Assembly (NCBI GenBank): GCA_946402065.1
Contig: CAMIVR010000044.1
Location: 1 to 37,505 of the forward strand
DNA length: 37,505 nucleotides
Source of the DNA: an uncultured Brevibacillus sp.
GTDB taxonomy: Bacteria > Bacillota > Bacilli > Brevibacillales > Brevibacillaceae
Reading direction: 5' to 3'
The notes under the pieces were generated by a model, which was given only the letters and a program-made list of their open reading frames with translations, had not been told where the DNA came from and did not search any database. The position numbers and the translations under genes were made by a program. Each line of letters begins with the position of its first letter. Position 1 is the stretch's first letter. This document shows positions 24,779 to 33,800 of the stretch, piece by piece.

Positions 24779-24807
24779 TTGACAGCACTACCGCAGTTTA
24801 GTACACT
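24779..24807 (+). promoter_or_regulatory. Sigma-A promoter of purA
   Basis: A consensus TTGACA at 24779-24784, a 17-bp spacer and TACACT at 24802-24807. The PurR operator adjoins it just upstream, with PurBox 2 ending two bases before the -35. Confidence 0.88.
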
Positions 24808-24860
24808 TAGATTGTTTCGTGCCCGAATAGGAAATGACTAGGATCAGGAGGTGTTTGTCG

Positions 24861-26147
24861 ATGTCAACAGTCGTTGTCGTCGGAACCCAATGGGGCGATG
24901 AAGGTAAAGGGAAAATTACGGATTATTTGGCAGAAAGCGCCGAGGTTGTCGCTCGTTATCAAGGCGGGAACAATGCCGGCCATACAATCATTTTTGAAGG
25001 GAACAAGTATAAGCTATCGCTCATCCCTTCAGGTATTTTTTACAAAGACAAAGTTTGTGTCATTGGCAATGGAATGGTTATAGATCCGAAGGCGTTTGCC
25101 AAAGAATTGGATTACTTGCACGGCTTTGGGGTTTCCACGAAAAACCTCAAAGTGAGCAATCGCGCTCACGTCATCATGCCGTACCATATCAAACTGGACA
25201 GCGTAGAAGAAGAAAGCAAGGGCGCCAACAAGATCGGGACAACGCGCAAAGGGATTGGCCCGGCTTACATGGATAAAGCAGCGCGTATCGGCATCCGGAT
25301 TGCCGACTTGCTGGACCGTGAAGAGTTCGAACGCAAGCTGTCGCGAAACCTGGCAGAGAAAAATCGCGTTTTTGAAAAACTGTATGATACGACTGGTTTT
25401 GACCTGCAAGAGGTCCTGACCGAGTACCTGGAATACGCAGAAATCATCCGTCCGTACGTAGCAGATACATCCGTCGTATTGAATGATACGATCGACCGCG
25501 GCCATCGCGTGCTGTTTGAAGGGGCCCAAGGTGTCATGCTGGACATCGACCAAGGGACTTATCCGTTCGTGACCTCGTCCAACCCAATCGCAGGTGGCGT
25601 GACGATCGGGTCGGGTGTCGGGCCGTCGAAAATTCATCAAGTGATCGGTGTGGCAAAAGCGTACACAACCCGTGTCGGAGACGGTCCGTTCCCGACGGAA
25701 TTGCACGACCAAATCGGTGACCACATTCGCGATGTCGGTGCCGAGTACGGAACCGTAACAGGCCGTCCGCGCCGCATCGGCTGGTTTGACAGCGTTGTTG
25801 TCCGCCACGCCAGACGTGTCAGCGGGATTACCGGACTGGCCATCACCAAGCTCGATACCCTTACCGGTATCGACACACTGCGTATTTGCACGGCGTACCG
25901 CTACAATGGCGAGATTATTGAAGCGTTCCCCGCGAATCTCAATGTCCTGGCCAAATGCGAGCCGATTTACGAAGATTTGCCAGGCTGGCATGAAGATATC
26001 ACCAACGTGAAAAGCATCAACGACTTGCCGGAAAATGCGCGCCATTACATTGAGCGTCTGACACAGCTCACAGGCATTCCGCTGTCCATCTTCTCTGTTG
26101 GACCAGATCGCGAGCAAACCAATGTGGTTCGTGGCATTTACTCGTAA
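24861..26147 (+). CDS. purA: Adenylosuccinate synthase
   Basis: Catalyses the first committed step from IMP to AMP: IMP plus aspartate plus GTP gives adenylosuccinate. It has 428 residues. The N-terminus carries WGDEGKGK at 11-18, with the catalytic Asp at 13, and NNAGHTI, with the catalytic His. Further family blocks are [39 protein letters not shown] and [14 protein letters not shown] at 24861 follows AGGAGGTG; an in-frame ATG at 24834 adds nine residues without an RBS. It stands alone under a PurR-type operator and ends at a terminator. Confidence 0.98.
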   Translation: MSTVVVVGTQWGDEGKGKITDYLAESAEVVARYQGGNNAGHTIIFEGNKYKLSLIPSGIFYKDKVCVIGNGMVIDPKAFAKELDYLHGFGVSTKNLKVSNRAHVIMPYHIKLDSVEEESKGANKIGTTRKGIGPAYMDKAARIGIRIADLLDREEFERKLSRNLAEKNRVFEKLYDTTGFDLQEVLTEYLEYAEIIRPYVADTSVVLNDTIDRGHRVLFEGAQGVMLDIDQGTYPFVTSSNPIAGGVTIGSGVGPSKIHQVIGVAKAYTTRVGDGPFPTELHDQIGDHIRDVGAEYGTVTGRPRRIGWFDSVVVRHARRVSGITGLAITKLDTLTGIDTLRICTAYRYNGEIIEAFPANLNVLAKCEPIYEDLPGWHEDITNVKSINDLPENARHYIERLTQLTGIPLSIFSVGPDREQTNVVRGIYS

Positions 26148-26174
26148 AAAGCGAACGTTCATATGTACACGATG

Positions 26175-26207
26175 CAAGGCTGTCCTCTCAGGATGGCCTT
26201 GTTTTTG
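26175..26207 (+). terminator. Terminator after purA
   Basis: CAAGGC-TG-TCC pairs with GGA-TG-GCCTTG around a TCTC-type loop, followed by GTTTTTG. The arms lie at 26175-26185 and 26190-26201. Confidence 0.85.
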
Positions 26208-26211
26208 TTGT

Positions 26212-26269
26212 GGGGGCAGTCAGACATTTGCAGTGGCCTGCTCCGTCTAAATGTATCTGGCTGTTCCCC
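26212..26269. other. 58-nt nested hairpin in purA downstream spacer
   Basis: Four consecutive helices nest in order. GGGG 26213-26216 pairs with CCCC 26266-26269. CAGTCAGA 26217-26224 pairs with TCTGGCTG 26256-26263, with one G-U. CATTT 26225-26229 pairs with AAATG 26249-26253. GCAG 26230-26233 pairs with CTGC 26238-26241. No T-run follows, so it is not a plain terminator. It could be a leader element of the next gene or a transcript 3' end stabiliser. The rest of 26270-26446 shows no clear gene. Confidence 0.6.
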
Positions 26270-26446
26270 AAAGCGCTTCACGATAACGATACTTTAACGC
26301 TTTTCATGGCGCCCGCTGACACATGCAGAATAGGCTTTTCGCTCATTAACGACGGCCAGTTAAAAAGAAACTTTTTTCGGACAGTCACCACTTGCCACCA
26401 GCTGGGCATATGGTATCCCATATCAAAACAAACGAGGTGTTCATCG

Positions 26447-26656
26447 ATGGGATTCGATCAGAAAGCAATGAAATTGGTCGGTAAGAAAGTGGAAGTAAAA
26501 ATGTTCAACGGAGCCATTATTAGCGGAACGATGTCGCATTTTAGCAAAGGATATATGTGTTTTATCATTGAACCAAAGCAGGAAACGGCAGCAAAACCTA
26601 CGATTCGACGCCTGGCGATTACGGATATTACATCCATGGTAGAGGTCCGTCGCTAA
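26447..26656 (+). CDS. Small hypothetical protein, possible SH3/Sm-like barrel
   Basis: A 69-residue protein I cannot assign to a named family. The sequence reads MKLVGKKVEVKMFNGAIISGTM, then HFSKGYMCFIIEP, and ends RRLAITDITSMVEVRR: alternating beta strands with a short helix at the start. That pattern is compatible with an Sm-like or SH3-type barrel (GKKVEVKMFNGAIISG resembles the Sm1 strand turn), but this is inference. ATG at 26447 has GAGGTG eight bases upstream. An in-frame upstream start at 26210 would run through the nested hairpin and has no coding character. It converges on the - strand gene at 26708, with a shared terminator between. Confidence 0.65.
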   Translation: MGFDQKAMKLVGKKVEVKMFNGAIISGTMSHFSKGYMCFIIEPKQETAAKPTIRRLAITDITSMVEVRR

Positions 26657-26667
26657 TGTTTATGCAT

Positions 26668-26709
26668 AAAACAGCCACCTTCCCGGAACGTGGGGGTGGC
26701 TGTTGTTTT
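26668..26709. terminator. Bidirectional terminator between convergent genes
   Basis: AACAGCCACC at 26670-26679 pairs with GGTGGCTGTT at 26695-26704 (10 bp). A-rich bases lie before it and T-rich bases after, so it can serve the gene on each side. Confidence 0.88.
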
Positions 26710-27079
26710 ACGCTTCGCCGCCATGTGCGCGGATGATGGAGACGGCTTCATCACTGCGCAATTCCGGGACGACAGCGGTGAGCAGTACGCTTGGATCGGT
26801 CTGGTTTTGCCCGGCTGCAGACATACCGCTGGCGCTTGGATCAGCGGCAGCCAGTACGCTGGCGTCTCTGCCGCTCGGAAAGTCACCGCCCAGAGTGAGA
26901 TGCCCGAGGCTCGGAATTTCCCCGGAAATTGGATTTGTGATTCTCACGACACCATTCCCCGGGTACATGCTGATCACTTCTACCTGAACAGTGGAAAAAC
27001 CGGCTTTTTGCAGAGCTTCAGCAGCTTGATTTGCATCATCGACGGAACGAAAGCCGGCGAGAATGTTTACTTCTTCCAT
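26708..27079 (-). CDS. Hypothetical protein with Gly/Ala/Ser-rich middle
   Basis: A 123-residue protein without a recognised family. The N-terminal part (EEVNILAGFRSVDDANQAAEALQKAGF, then VQVEVISM) and the C-terminal part (LLTAVVPELRSDEAVSIIRAHGGEA) look like two halves of a beta-alpha-beta ferredoxin-like fold. That shape is seen in stress proteins of the YflT type. A flexible segment rich in Gly, Ser, Ala and Pro lies between, at about 55-90. On this strand ATG at 27079 has a strong AAGGAGG eight to nine bases upstream, which is the best evidence that the gene is real. A possible promoter (TTGTAG, 17 bp, AATAAT) lies beyond. Function unknown. Confidence 0.72.
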   Translation of the reverse strand: MEEVNILAGFRSVDDANQAAEALQKAGFSTVQVEVISMYPGNGVVRITNPISGEIPSLGHLTLGGDFPSGRDASVLAAADPSASGMSAAGQNQTDPSVLLTAVVPELRSDEAVSIIRAHGGEA

Positions 27080-27365
27080 ATGGTAAAAACCTCCTTGGTA
27101 TAAGAACTTGATTATTAAGTAGTGAACATTTTGCTACAATTTCACAGAAATAGTATAAATCCTACACTTTGATTTTATTCGACGGCATTTTACACTTGCT
27201 CAGCATGTACATTTTGTGGTAAATTCGACATAGTTGCTTTCACTAGGCAAATAGCTCGAACCAATACCGTCTCTATAAGGTAAAAAGTACCAGAACGTTA
27301 TTTTGGGAATATTCTGTTAGTTGCGAACGCAGATCAGATCCCTATTTTTTCAGGAGGGAGAAAGC
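27080..27365. promoter_or_regulatory. Divergent regulatory region, weak WalR-like site
   Basis: This AT-rich spacer separates two divergent genes. TGTACA-N5-TGGTAA at 27206-27222 fits the WalR box TGTWAH-N5-TGTWAH at 10 of 12 positions. A WalR target is plausible for the peptidase gene beside walRK, but the match is weak and I could not fix the -35/-10. Confidence 0.3.
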
Positions 27366-28877
27366 ATGCAATTTTCCAAGTGGGTTGCTGGGCTGAAAGA
27401 ACGGTCCATTTCGTTCTTTACCAAAAGCAGCCAACAGGTGAAACAAACAGCAAAAAATATGTGGGATTCTTTACTCAAACATAAGAAAATAGCGATACCG
27501 GTCTCAACAGCGGCACTGTTGACAGTATCATTAGCGGCTTTCGGCAATTACTACTACCAGTCCAACATCTACTCGATTTACCATGTGATCGTCAATGGCA
27601 AGGAAGTAGGGGTAGTCAATGACCCGGATGTCATCCATAAGTGGTCAGACAAAAAACTGGCGGAAGAAACCGCAAAACACATAGGTTTGACGTTAAAATT
27701 ATCAGATTACATAACCTTTACGGAAGAAAAATTGTATAAAGGCAAGTACGACAATGATGCTGCTATCCAGGCATTGGACAAGATCGCCGAGATCAAAGTG
27801 GAAGCTGTCAAATTGGTCGTAAATGGAGAAACGATCGGATACGCAGCGAATGAGGAAGCTGCGGCGACTGTGTTGGAAGATGTGAAGGAAAAATTCTCTG
27901 GGGTTCCGGCTCCTGCGAAAATGAAGAAACAAGCAGTCATGGCAGCTTCGCTGGAAGCTCCGGCAAATAATAACATCAAGGTCAAGGAAGTCAAATTTAA
28001 AGAGAACGTGCAAACAGAGACGGATGAGGTACCGGCTGCTCAGGTTCTGTCGGTGGACAAGCTGGAAGAGCTGATTACCAAGGGTACGTTTAAACAAGTG
28101 ACGCATACTGTGGCGGAAGGCGATTGTATCACCTGCATCGCCAAAAAATACGACATCACATCCAAAGATATATACGCCAACAACCCGGGTATCACGGAAA
28201 ATACGGTGTTGAAATTGGGTCAGCAGATCAACGTTACGGCGATTCGCCCGCTCGTAACAGTACAAGTCGTCGAGCAAGTGACGAAAGACGAGGTCATCGA
28301 TTATTCGACCGAAATCCAGTCGAATGATAAAGTGCCAAAGGGCGAACAAAAGGTGCTGCAAGAAGGTAAAGAGGGGAAAAAAGCCGTTACCTATGAAGTG
28401 ATCAAAGAAAATGGACAAGTCATCGATAACAAGATGCTCAGCCAGACGGTTCTGGCCAATCCTGTGCCGAAGATTGTCGAGCGCGGGACGAAAGTAATAC
28501 CGTCGCGGGGAACAGGCCGTTTGAGTTGGCCAGCGCCCGGATACGTCAGCAGCGGCTTCGGTACGCGTTGGGGTCGACTCCATGCCGGGATTGACATCGC
28601 AGGTCCAGGCAGTGTGAAAGCCGCCGACAACGGCAGAGTCATTGAAGCAGGCTGGCATGGCGATTACGGCAATTGCGTCATCATTGACCATGGCAACGGA
28701 CTGCAAACACTGTACGCTCACATGAGCAGCGTCAAAGTGAAAGTAGGCGATGTTGTCGCCCAAGGCAAAGTCATCGGCGTCAAAGGTGCTACTGGCGATG
28801 CCACCGGGGTCCATCTTCACTTTGAAGTGCGGAAGAATGGCACACCGCAAAATCCAATGAAATACCTCAGCCGATAA
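27366..28877 (+). CDS. Cell-wall M23 endopeptidase with LysM and G5 domains
   Basis: A 503-residue envelope protein that probably cuts peptidoglycan cross-links. One membrane helix at about 41-61 anchors it with the rest outside. An N-terminal module (about 65-230), with two copies of a VNGxxxGxxxxxxxxxxxL pattern, precedes a LysM domain (about 247-292) that binds glycan. A G5 domain (about 294-370) follows, then an M23 domain with HAGID (H406, D410) and HLHFE (H483, H485) as zinc ligands. The LysM contains an odd CITC (C254, C257) where most have TLSSI-like residues. ATG at 27366 follows AGGAGGGAG. Its position before walR suggests control by WalRK. Confidence 0.93.
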   Translation: MQFSKWVAGLKERSISFFTKSSQQVKQTAKNMWDSLLKHKKIAIPVSTAALLTVSLAAFGNYYYQSNIYSIYHVIVNGKEVGVVNDPDVIHKWSDKKLAEETAKHIGLTLKLSDYITFTEEKLYKGKYDNDAAIQALDKIAEIKVEAVKLVVNGETIGYAANEEAAATVLEDVKEKFSGVPAPAKMKKQAVMAASLEAPANNNIKVKEVKFKENVQTETDEVPAAQVLSVDKLEELITKGTFKQVTHTVAEGDCITCIAKKYDITSKDIYANNPGITENTVLKLGQQINVTAIRPLVTVQVVEQVTKDEVIDYSTEIQSNDKVPKGEQKVLQEGKEGKKAVTYEVIKENGQVIDNKMLSQTVLANPVPKIVERGTKVIPSRGTGRLSWPAPGYVSSGFGTRWGRLHAGIDIAGPGSVKAADNGRVIEAGWHGDYGNCVIIDHGNGLQTLYAHMSSVKVKVGDVVAQGKVIGVKGATGDATGVHLHFEVRKNGTPQNPMKYLSR

Positions 28878-28888
28878 AACGAATAGTC

Positions 28889-28922
28889 AGGGGTCATTTC
28901 CGTTCTGGGGATGGCCCTTTTC
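28889..28922 (+). terminator. Terminator after M23 gene
   Basis: AGGGGTCAT at 28889-28897 pairs imperfectly with ATGGCCCT at 28911-28918, followed by TTTTCC. Confidence 0.6.
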
Positions 28923-29075
28923 CTATACATTCTCTTCCTACAGCATAAGATACGGTCTGCCCGGCTTACAATAGGAATGTACTTGTAATTCTTCCTGTTT
29001 TTGGGTTACCCTGCGCAGGCAGGAAATTATCATAGAAGAGTGGAACTCATATGAAAAAGGAGTGAGCCTATACCA

Positions 29076-29777
29076 ATGAAGCTCCTGGTTGTAGATGATG
29101 AGCGGCCAATTGCCGACATCCTAAAATTTACCCTGGAAAAAGAAGGATATCAGGTGGTCTGCGCTTATGACGGCGAAGAAGCGCTCGCGTTAGTGGAAAG
29201 CGAGAAGCCTGATTTGATTTTATTGGACGTCATGCTGCCTGGACGCGATGGCATGGACGTGTGCAGAACGGTACGCCAAAAACACGACATGCCGATTATT
29301 ATGCTGACGGCAAAAGATTCCGAGCTGGACAAAGTGCTTGGCCTCGAATTCGGAGCGGATGATTACGTAACCAAGCCGTTCAGCGCTCGCGAGCTGATCG
29401 CCCGGGTAAAAGCACACCTGCGCCGCCAAAAGCCGCGGACTGCAGAGCAGAATGACCACATTTTGCGCGTCCATGAGCTGGAAATCGACTTGCATTCGTA
29501 CACGATTGACAAGCTGGGCGAGCCGCTTGACTTGACCCACCGCGAGTTTGAGCTGCTCGTTTATTTGGTGCGCCATCAAGGCCAGGTGCTGACGAGAGAG
29601 CACCTGCTGCAGGCGGTCTGGGGATTCGATTACTTTGGCGATGTACGGACTGTGGATGTGACGATCCGCCGTTTGCGAGAAAAGATCGAGGATGACCCGA
29701 GCCAGCCGAAGTACATTATTACGCGCAGAGGGCTGGGCTATACGCTGCGCAACCCGGGTCTTGGAGGACTGTCGTAA
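29076..29777 (+). CDS. walR: Response regulator WalR (YycF)
   Basis: The essential regulator of cell-wall metabolism in low-GC Gram-positives. It has 233 residues. The receiver domain has the acidic pocket VVDDE, the phosphorylated Asp in [13 protein letters not shown] (D51), the Thr in [10 protein letters not shown] and Lys in VTKPFS. The OmpR-type winged helix is about 135-230 ([54 protein letters not shown]). ATG at 29076 has AAGGAG 13 bases upstream, a long but workable spacing. It targets M23 and other wall hydrolases. walK begins directly after the stop. Confidence 0.98.
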   Translation: MKLLVVDDERPIADILKFTLEKEGYQVVCAYDGEEALALVESEKPDLILLDVMLPGRDGMDVCRTVRQKHDMPIIMLTAKDSELDKVLGLEFGADDYVTKPFSARELIARVKAHLRRQKPRTAEQNDHILRVHELEIDLHSYTIDKLGEPLDLTHREFELLVYLVRHQGQVLTREHLLQAVWGFDYFGDVRTVDVTIRRLREKIEDDPSQPKYIITRRGLGYTLRNPGLGGLS

Positions 29778-31616
29778 ATGCTGCAATTCCGCTGGTTAAA
29801 AACCGTTCAATGGAAAGTGGTCGTCATCTACATCCTGCTGATCCTGATGGCGATGCAGTTTATCGGGGCGTACTTTGCCCGGGAAGTGGAGCGGTACTAC
29901 ACGAACAACTTTTCCGAGACGCTTAATACGCAGGCGACCCTTTTGGCAACCAATCTGGAACGGTATTTACGGACAGGCAAAGAAGGCAAGGACCAGTTGA
30001 GCGACGAAGTCAAGAAAGACATAGACGTGCTGATTGATAACATGGTTAAACTCAACAGCGCAAATGCCAACGTCCAATTAATCGACCAGAACGGTACGGT
30101 GATTAGCACGACAGAAGGTGACAGAAGCATTATCGGGCAGCGAACGTCGCAAATGGAAGTGACCATCGCTCTGCTCGGGACGAGAAACGAGTCGCTGCGG
30201 ATCGATCCGCGCACAGGCCACCGGGTAAAGGTGCTGGTCGTACCGATCAAGGGCGACAACATTATCTATGGGGCGGTCTATATGGTCGCTTCCATGGAGA
30301 AGATGTACACGACGATCCGCAAAATCATCAATATCCTGGCGACGGGGACGGTCATCGCCCTGTTATTTACGGCTGTGCTCGGTTTTGTCCTCGCCCGGAC
30401 GATTACGATTCCCGTCAAAGAGATGACCAAACAGGCGAAAGCCGTAGCCAAAGGCGATTTCAAGAGCGGTGTCCGCGTCTACAGCGAGGACGAGATCGGA
30501 CAGCTTGGAATTGCCTTCAATCACATGACGACGCGATTGCGCGAAGCGATTCTCCAGCAGGAGGAAGAGCGGGAAAAGCTGGCGGGAATCCTCAGCAATA
30601 TGAGTGACGGGGTGATCGCTGCCAATCGCAGCGGCCAGATCATCCTGATGAATCGCTCGGCGGAAGAGATGCTGCAAATCAAAATGACCGACGTGCTGGC
30701 ACAGGGAAAGACGCTGTACAGTGTCTTGCGCCTGCCGCCAGAAGAGGAGATGCCGCTGTTTGCCGAGTCGGATCCGCTGATAATTGAGATCATGCTGGAA
30801 AACCGGGAAGTGGTCATCCTGCGCGTAACATTTACGCCACTTCAGCAAGATAGCGGCAAAAAGGGCGGAATTATCGCCGTCATTCAAGATGTGACGGAAG
30901 AATTGCGCCTCGACCAGCAGCGGCGCGAGTTCGTTGCCAACGTGTCGCATGAGCTGCGCACGCCGCTGACGACGATCAAGAGCTACGTCGAAGCGTTGCT
31001 GGATGGCGTCAAGGAAGATCCGCAACTGTCCAATCAGTTTTTACGGGTGACGATGGCCGAGACGGAGCGAATGATCCGGCTGGTCAACGACTTGCTGCAG
31101 CTGTCGCGCTTCGATTCCCAAGGGCTGAAGCTGAATGTGCGCCATGTCGATATCGCGCAACTGCTGCGCTATGCGGCTGACCGCTTTTCCATGCAGAGCG
31201 AGCAGCAGGGCGTCACCGTCACACTGGATATTCCGAAAAAACTGCCGATCGTATCTGCTGACCCGGACGCGATCAATCAGGTGCTGGACAATCTGCTGTC
31301 CAATGCGGTCAAATACACGCCTGAGGGCGGTTCGATCCACTTGCGGGCGAAGGCAGAGACGAAGGCCAACAGAGTGAAGATCACCGTCAGCGATACCGGA
31401 ATCGGGATTCCCAGCCGCGATTTGAAGCGGATTTTCGAACGGTTCTACCGGGTCGACAAAGCCCGCTCACGGAGCCAGGGCGGTACGGGGCTTGGCTTGG
31501 CGATTGCCCGCGAGCTGGTCCGGGCGCATGGCACAGACATCGAGATCACCAGTGAGTGGAACGAGGGGACGACGGTAACGTTCTGGATACCGATGGCCGA
31601 AGGAGGGACGGGATGA
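29778..31616 (+). CDS. walK: Sensor histidine kinase WalK (YycG)
   Basis: The membrane sensor that phosphorylates WalR. It has 612 residues, as in B. subtilis. Membrane helix 1 (about 12-32), an extracytoplasmic Cache/PAS-like sensor (about 34-180) and helix 2 (about 185-208) are followed by HAMP (about 208-262) and a cytoplasmic PAS (about 270-370). HisKA holds the phospho-acceptor His in FVANVSHELRTPLT (H391). HATPase has NLLSNAVKYTPEGG, DTGIGIP and GGTGLGLAIA. ATG at 29778 abuts the walR stop, with GGAGG upstream. The stop overlaps the walH start (ATGA). WalH and WalI act on it at the membrane. Confidence 0.98.
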   Translation: MLQFRWLKTVQWKVVVIYILLILMAMQFIGAYFAREVERYYTNNFSETLNTQATLLATNLERYLRTGKEGKDQLSDEVKKDIDVLIDNMVKLNSANANVQLIDQNGTVISTTEGDRSIIGQRTSQMEVTIALLGTRNESLRIDPRTGHRVKVLVVPIKGDNIIYGAVYMVASMEKMYTTIRKIINILATGTVIALLFTAVLGFVLARTITIPVKEMTKQAKAVAKGDFKSGVRVYSEDEIGQLGIAFNHMTTRLREAILQQEEEREKLAGILSNMSDGVIAANRSGQIILMNRSAEEMLQIKMTDVLAQGKTLYSVLRLPPEEEMPLFAESDPLIIEIMLENREVVILRVTFTPLQQDSGKKGGIIAVIQDVTEELRLDQQRREFVANVSHELRTPLTTIKSYVEALLDGVKEDPQLSNQFLRVTMAETERMIRLVNDLLQLSRFDSQGLKLNVRHVDIAQLLRYAADRFSMQSEQQGVTVTLDIPKKLPIVSADPDAINQVLDNLLSNAVKYTPEGGSIHLRAKAETKANRVKITVSDTGIGIPSRDLKRIFERFYRVDKARSRSQGGTGLGLAIARELVRAHGTDIEITSEWNEGTTVTFWIPMAEGGTG

Positions 31617-32998
31617 GACAGTCGATGGAAGCAGCGAAAACCATCCTGCTGTGCCTGCTCATAATCGCCAGCTTTGTTTTGACCAGTATCCTGTGGGGCA
31701 ATACGCCCGAGTTTCAGTTGATCGAACCGGCTACCTATACGAAGACGAAGCCTGTCCATACGAAACAGCTGGAGGAGCTGGTGATGCCGGAGTCGATCAT
31801 ATTCCACTTTGGCGAAGGGCGGCACACGCGCGCTTTTTCCACGGACGGCGGCTACCGGATCATTACGACAGAGATGGCCAAGTGGTATTTCTATGACTTC
31901 TCCTACTATCCGCTGCCGCGAATCAAGTGGGAAGAGCTGACGCAGACCAATATTGGCCTGGAAATTCAATATCGCGACGCTGTGCCGGTGTCGCTGATGA
32001 ACCAGTTGTTTACGTTTCGCGGAGAAATGAGCGAACAGCTGAAGAATATCGACCGCCTCTGGATTTATTACGACAAAGAGGATGACGTCGTCTACGCGCT
32101 GTTTATGTCGCAAAAGGACAAGCAGGTCATTCGCGCACGAACGGTAGTCAGCGCCAAGGATTTGCAGAATTCCTATCTGCCGCTGGGCAGAACGCTTCCC
32201 GAGCAATACCTCAAGGTCGTCGCCGTCGAGGACCGGGAAAAGGAAATCCCCCCGCAGGATCGCCTGAAAAACTTCTGGGAGATTTACTATTTGCCCAAAG
32301 AAGAAGCGACGATGCGCCAGTATCTCTACAACTATCTGCCGATCACGACAGAAGAATTGATCGAAGCGTTTTTCCTCGACCGCACATTGGTCCGACAGAT
32401 TATGGAGCGGGACGGCACGATCATTTTTACCGACGGCAGCCGTTCCGTGCAGATGCGTCGGGACCTGCAAACGATCACGTTTACCGATCCCGCGTTTCAG
32501 CAGGGCAGATCGGATTTGTCGGAGGAAGAGAAGGTCAGAGGAGCGATTTCTTTCATTAATAAACATCTCGGCTGGACAGACGACTACCGGTTTGAAAAAA
32601 TCGAAGCGGGCGACAGCCAGGGAGAGGAAGTCAGGTTCCGCCATTATGTCGGCGCCTACCCGCTGATCAATCGCGACGGCGAGCAGATCGATGCGATCTC
32701 GGTGACGATGGAAGAAGGGCAGATCGTGACGATGAACCGATCGCTGATTTCCCTCGACAAATTTATCGATTACCGCGATTGGAAGGTCATGTCGGGTAGC
32801 GAGCTGTTTAAACACCTGCGGGCGAACAACATCGACACGAACCGGGTGAAAAACGCCTACCTTGCCTATCAAACCAAGCTGTATCAAGGATATAGCGAGC
32901 TGACGCCTGTCTGGGTGGTTGACCTGATCGACGGCACACAGTGGATCGTGAACGCCAGATCACTGACAACAGGAGGAAAAGCAAATGGATTGGAGTAA
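31613..32998 (+). CDS. walH: WalRK regulator WalH (YycH)
   Basis: A 461-residue single-span membrane protein that, with WalI, controls WalK activity; in B. subtilis the pair inhibits the kinase. The N-terminal MRQSMEAAKTILLCLLIIASFVLTSILWG contains the membrane helix, and the rest is extracytoplasmic. The GNTPEFQLIEP and YFYDFSYYPLPRIKWEE blocks are typical of YycH. ATG at 31613 overlaps the walK stop by four bases and follows AGGAGGG; an in-frame start at 31556 lies inside walK and is rejected. It overlaps walI by 14 bases. Confidence 0.94.
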   Translation: MRQSMEAAKTILLCLLIIASFVLTSILWGNTPEFQLIEPATYTKTKPVHTKQLEELVMPESIIFHFGEGRHTRAFSTDGGYRIITTEMAKWYFYDFSYYPLPRIKWEELTQTNIGLEIQYRDAVPVSLMNQLFTFRGEMSEQLKNIDRLWIYYDKEDDVVYALFMSQKDKQVIRARTVVSAKDLQNSYLPLGRTLPEQYLKVVAVEDREKEIPPQDRLKNFWEIYYLPKEEATMRQYLYNYLPITTEELIEAFFLDRTLVRQIMERDGTIIFTDGSRSVQMRRDLQTITFTDPAFQQGRSDLSEEEKVRGAISFINKHLGWTDDYRFEKIEAGDSQGEEVRFRHYVGAYPLINRDGEQIDAISVTMEEGQIVTMNRSLISLDKFIDYRDWKVMSGSELFKHLRANNIDTNRVKNAYLAYQTKLYQGYSELTPVWVVDLIDGTQWIVNARSLTTGGKANGLE

Positions 32999-33773
32999 GG
33001 CAAAGACGATCCTCATCTGGGCGTTCCTGTTACTTGACCTTTTTTTGGGCTTTCAGGTATACACGACCCGCAGTCAGCAGTGGATGAACACTGATGGGCA
33101 AAAGAGCGAATCGTGGGATCTGGACTTGTACCTCAAGCAGCAAAACATCACACTGCTGACGGAAATCCCGCAGGAGACACCGGAAATGAAGTATTTGAAC
33201 GTAGAATACCTGGGCTTTGCGGGACTGTTCAACCAGCCGATGCCGGGTCAGCGCATCACGCTGGAGAAGACGGCGATTTCCTCGGTCTTTCAGCAGCCCG
33301 TCCCGATTCACGACATCAAGAACCTCGACGATGTGCTGCGCGAGCTGGGCGAGAGGGTGATGAATGCCGACAACTACCACTCCGATGCGTACCTTTCGAC
33401 CAAGGACAAGCTGACGTATTGGCAGATGCACGGCAAATATCCTCTGTTCGTGGCGCCACTGGAGCTGTTTTTGGAGAACAATACCGTGAAGAAGTATCGG
33501 CAAACGTACTTGCACATTCGCAATCAAGGCTCAGGCAGGCAGGTCATTTCCGCGTACACGGCGCTGCGGTCTTTAGTCGAAAATGAAATTATTAAACCGG
33601 GTGAAAAAATTGAGAGTGCGTCGCTCGGCTATTACGGGTATTATTATGATGCGGAGATCCAGGTGCTGGCCCCCGTCTGGCGGTTCATCCACGATGGAAA
33701 AACGCACTATATCAATGGACTGACCGGCGCGATCGAGCGGCCGTCAACAGATAAGAACGCGGCAAAGCAATGA
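32985..33773 (+). CDS. walI: WalRK regulator WalI (YycI)
   Basis: A 262-residue membrane protein with the YycI fold and partner of WalH in WalK control. The N-terminus MDWSKAKTILIWAFLLLDLFLGFQVY is the membrane helix, matching the family. The extracytoplasmic part includes LGFAGLFNQPMPGQRITLEKTAIS and the end VWRFIHDGKTHYINGLTGAIE. ATG at 32985 lies inside the 3' end of walH, with GGAGGA eight bases upstream, so translation is coupled. walJ starts 27 bases after the stop. Confidence 0.94.
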   Translation: MDWSKAKTILIWAFLLLDLFLGFQVYTTRSQQWMNTDGQKSESWDLDLYLKQQNITLLTEIPQETPEMKYLNVEYLGFAGLFNQPMPGQRITLEKTAISSVFQQPVPIHDIKNLDDVLRELGERVMNADNYHSDAYLSTKDKLTYWQMHGKYPLFVAPLELFLENNTVKKYRQTYLHIRNQGSGRQVISAYTALRSLVENEIIKPGEKIESASLGYYGYYYDAEIQVLAPVWRFIHDGKTHYINGLTGAIERPSTDKNAAKQ

Positions 33774-33800
33774 GGAGCACAGAGGAAGAAGGGATTCAGG

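Noticed and set aside
29062..29079. GTG mini-ORF of five codons overlapping the walR start
   Set aside because: Its own spacing to the RBS is too short, and such overlaps occur by chance. The long RBS-to-ATG distance for walR is tolerable.
31445..32887. 480-codon - strand open frame opposite walK/walH
   Set aside because: Antisense to two conserved genes in coupled translation; composition mirrors the coding strand. No independent evidence.
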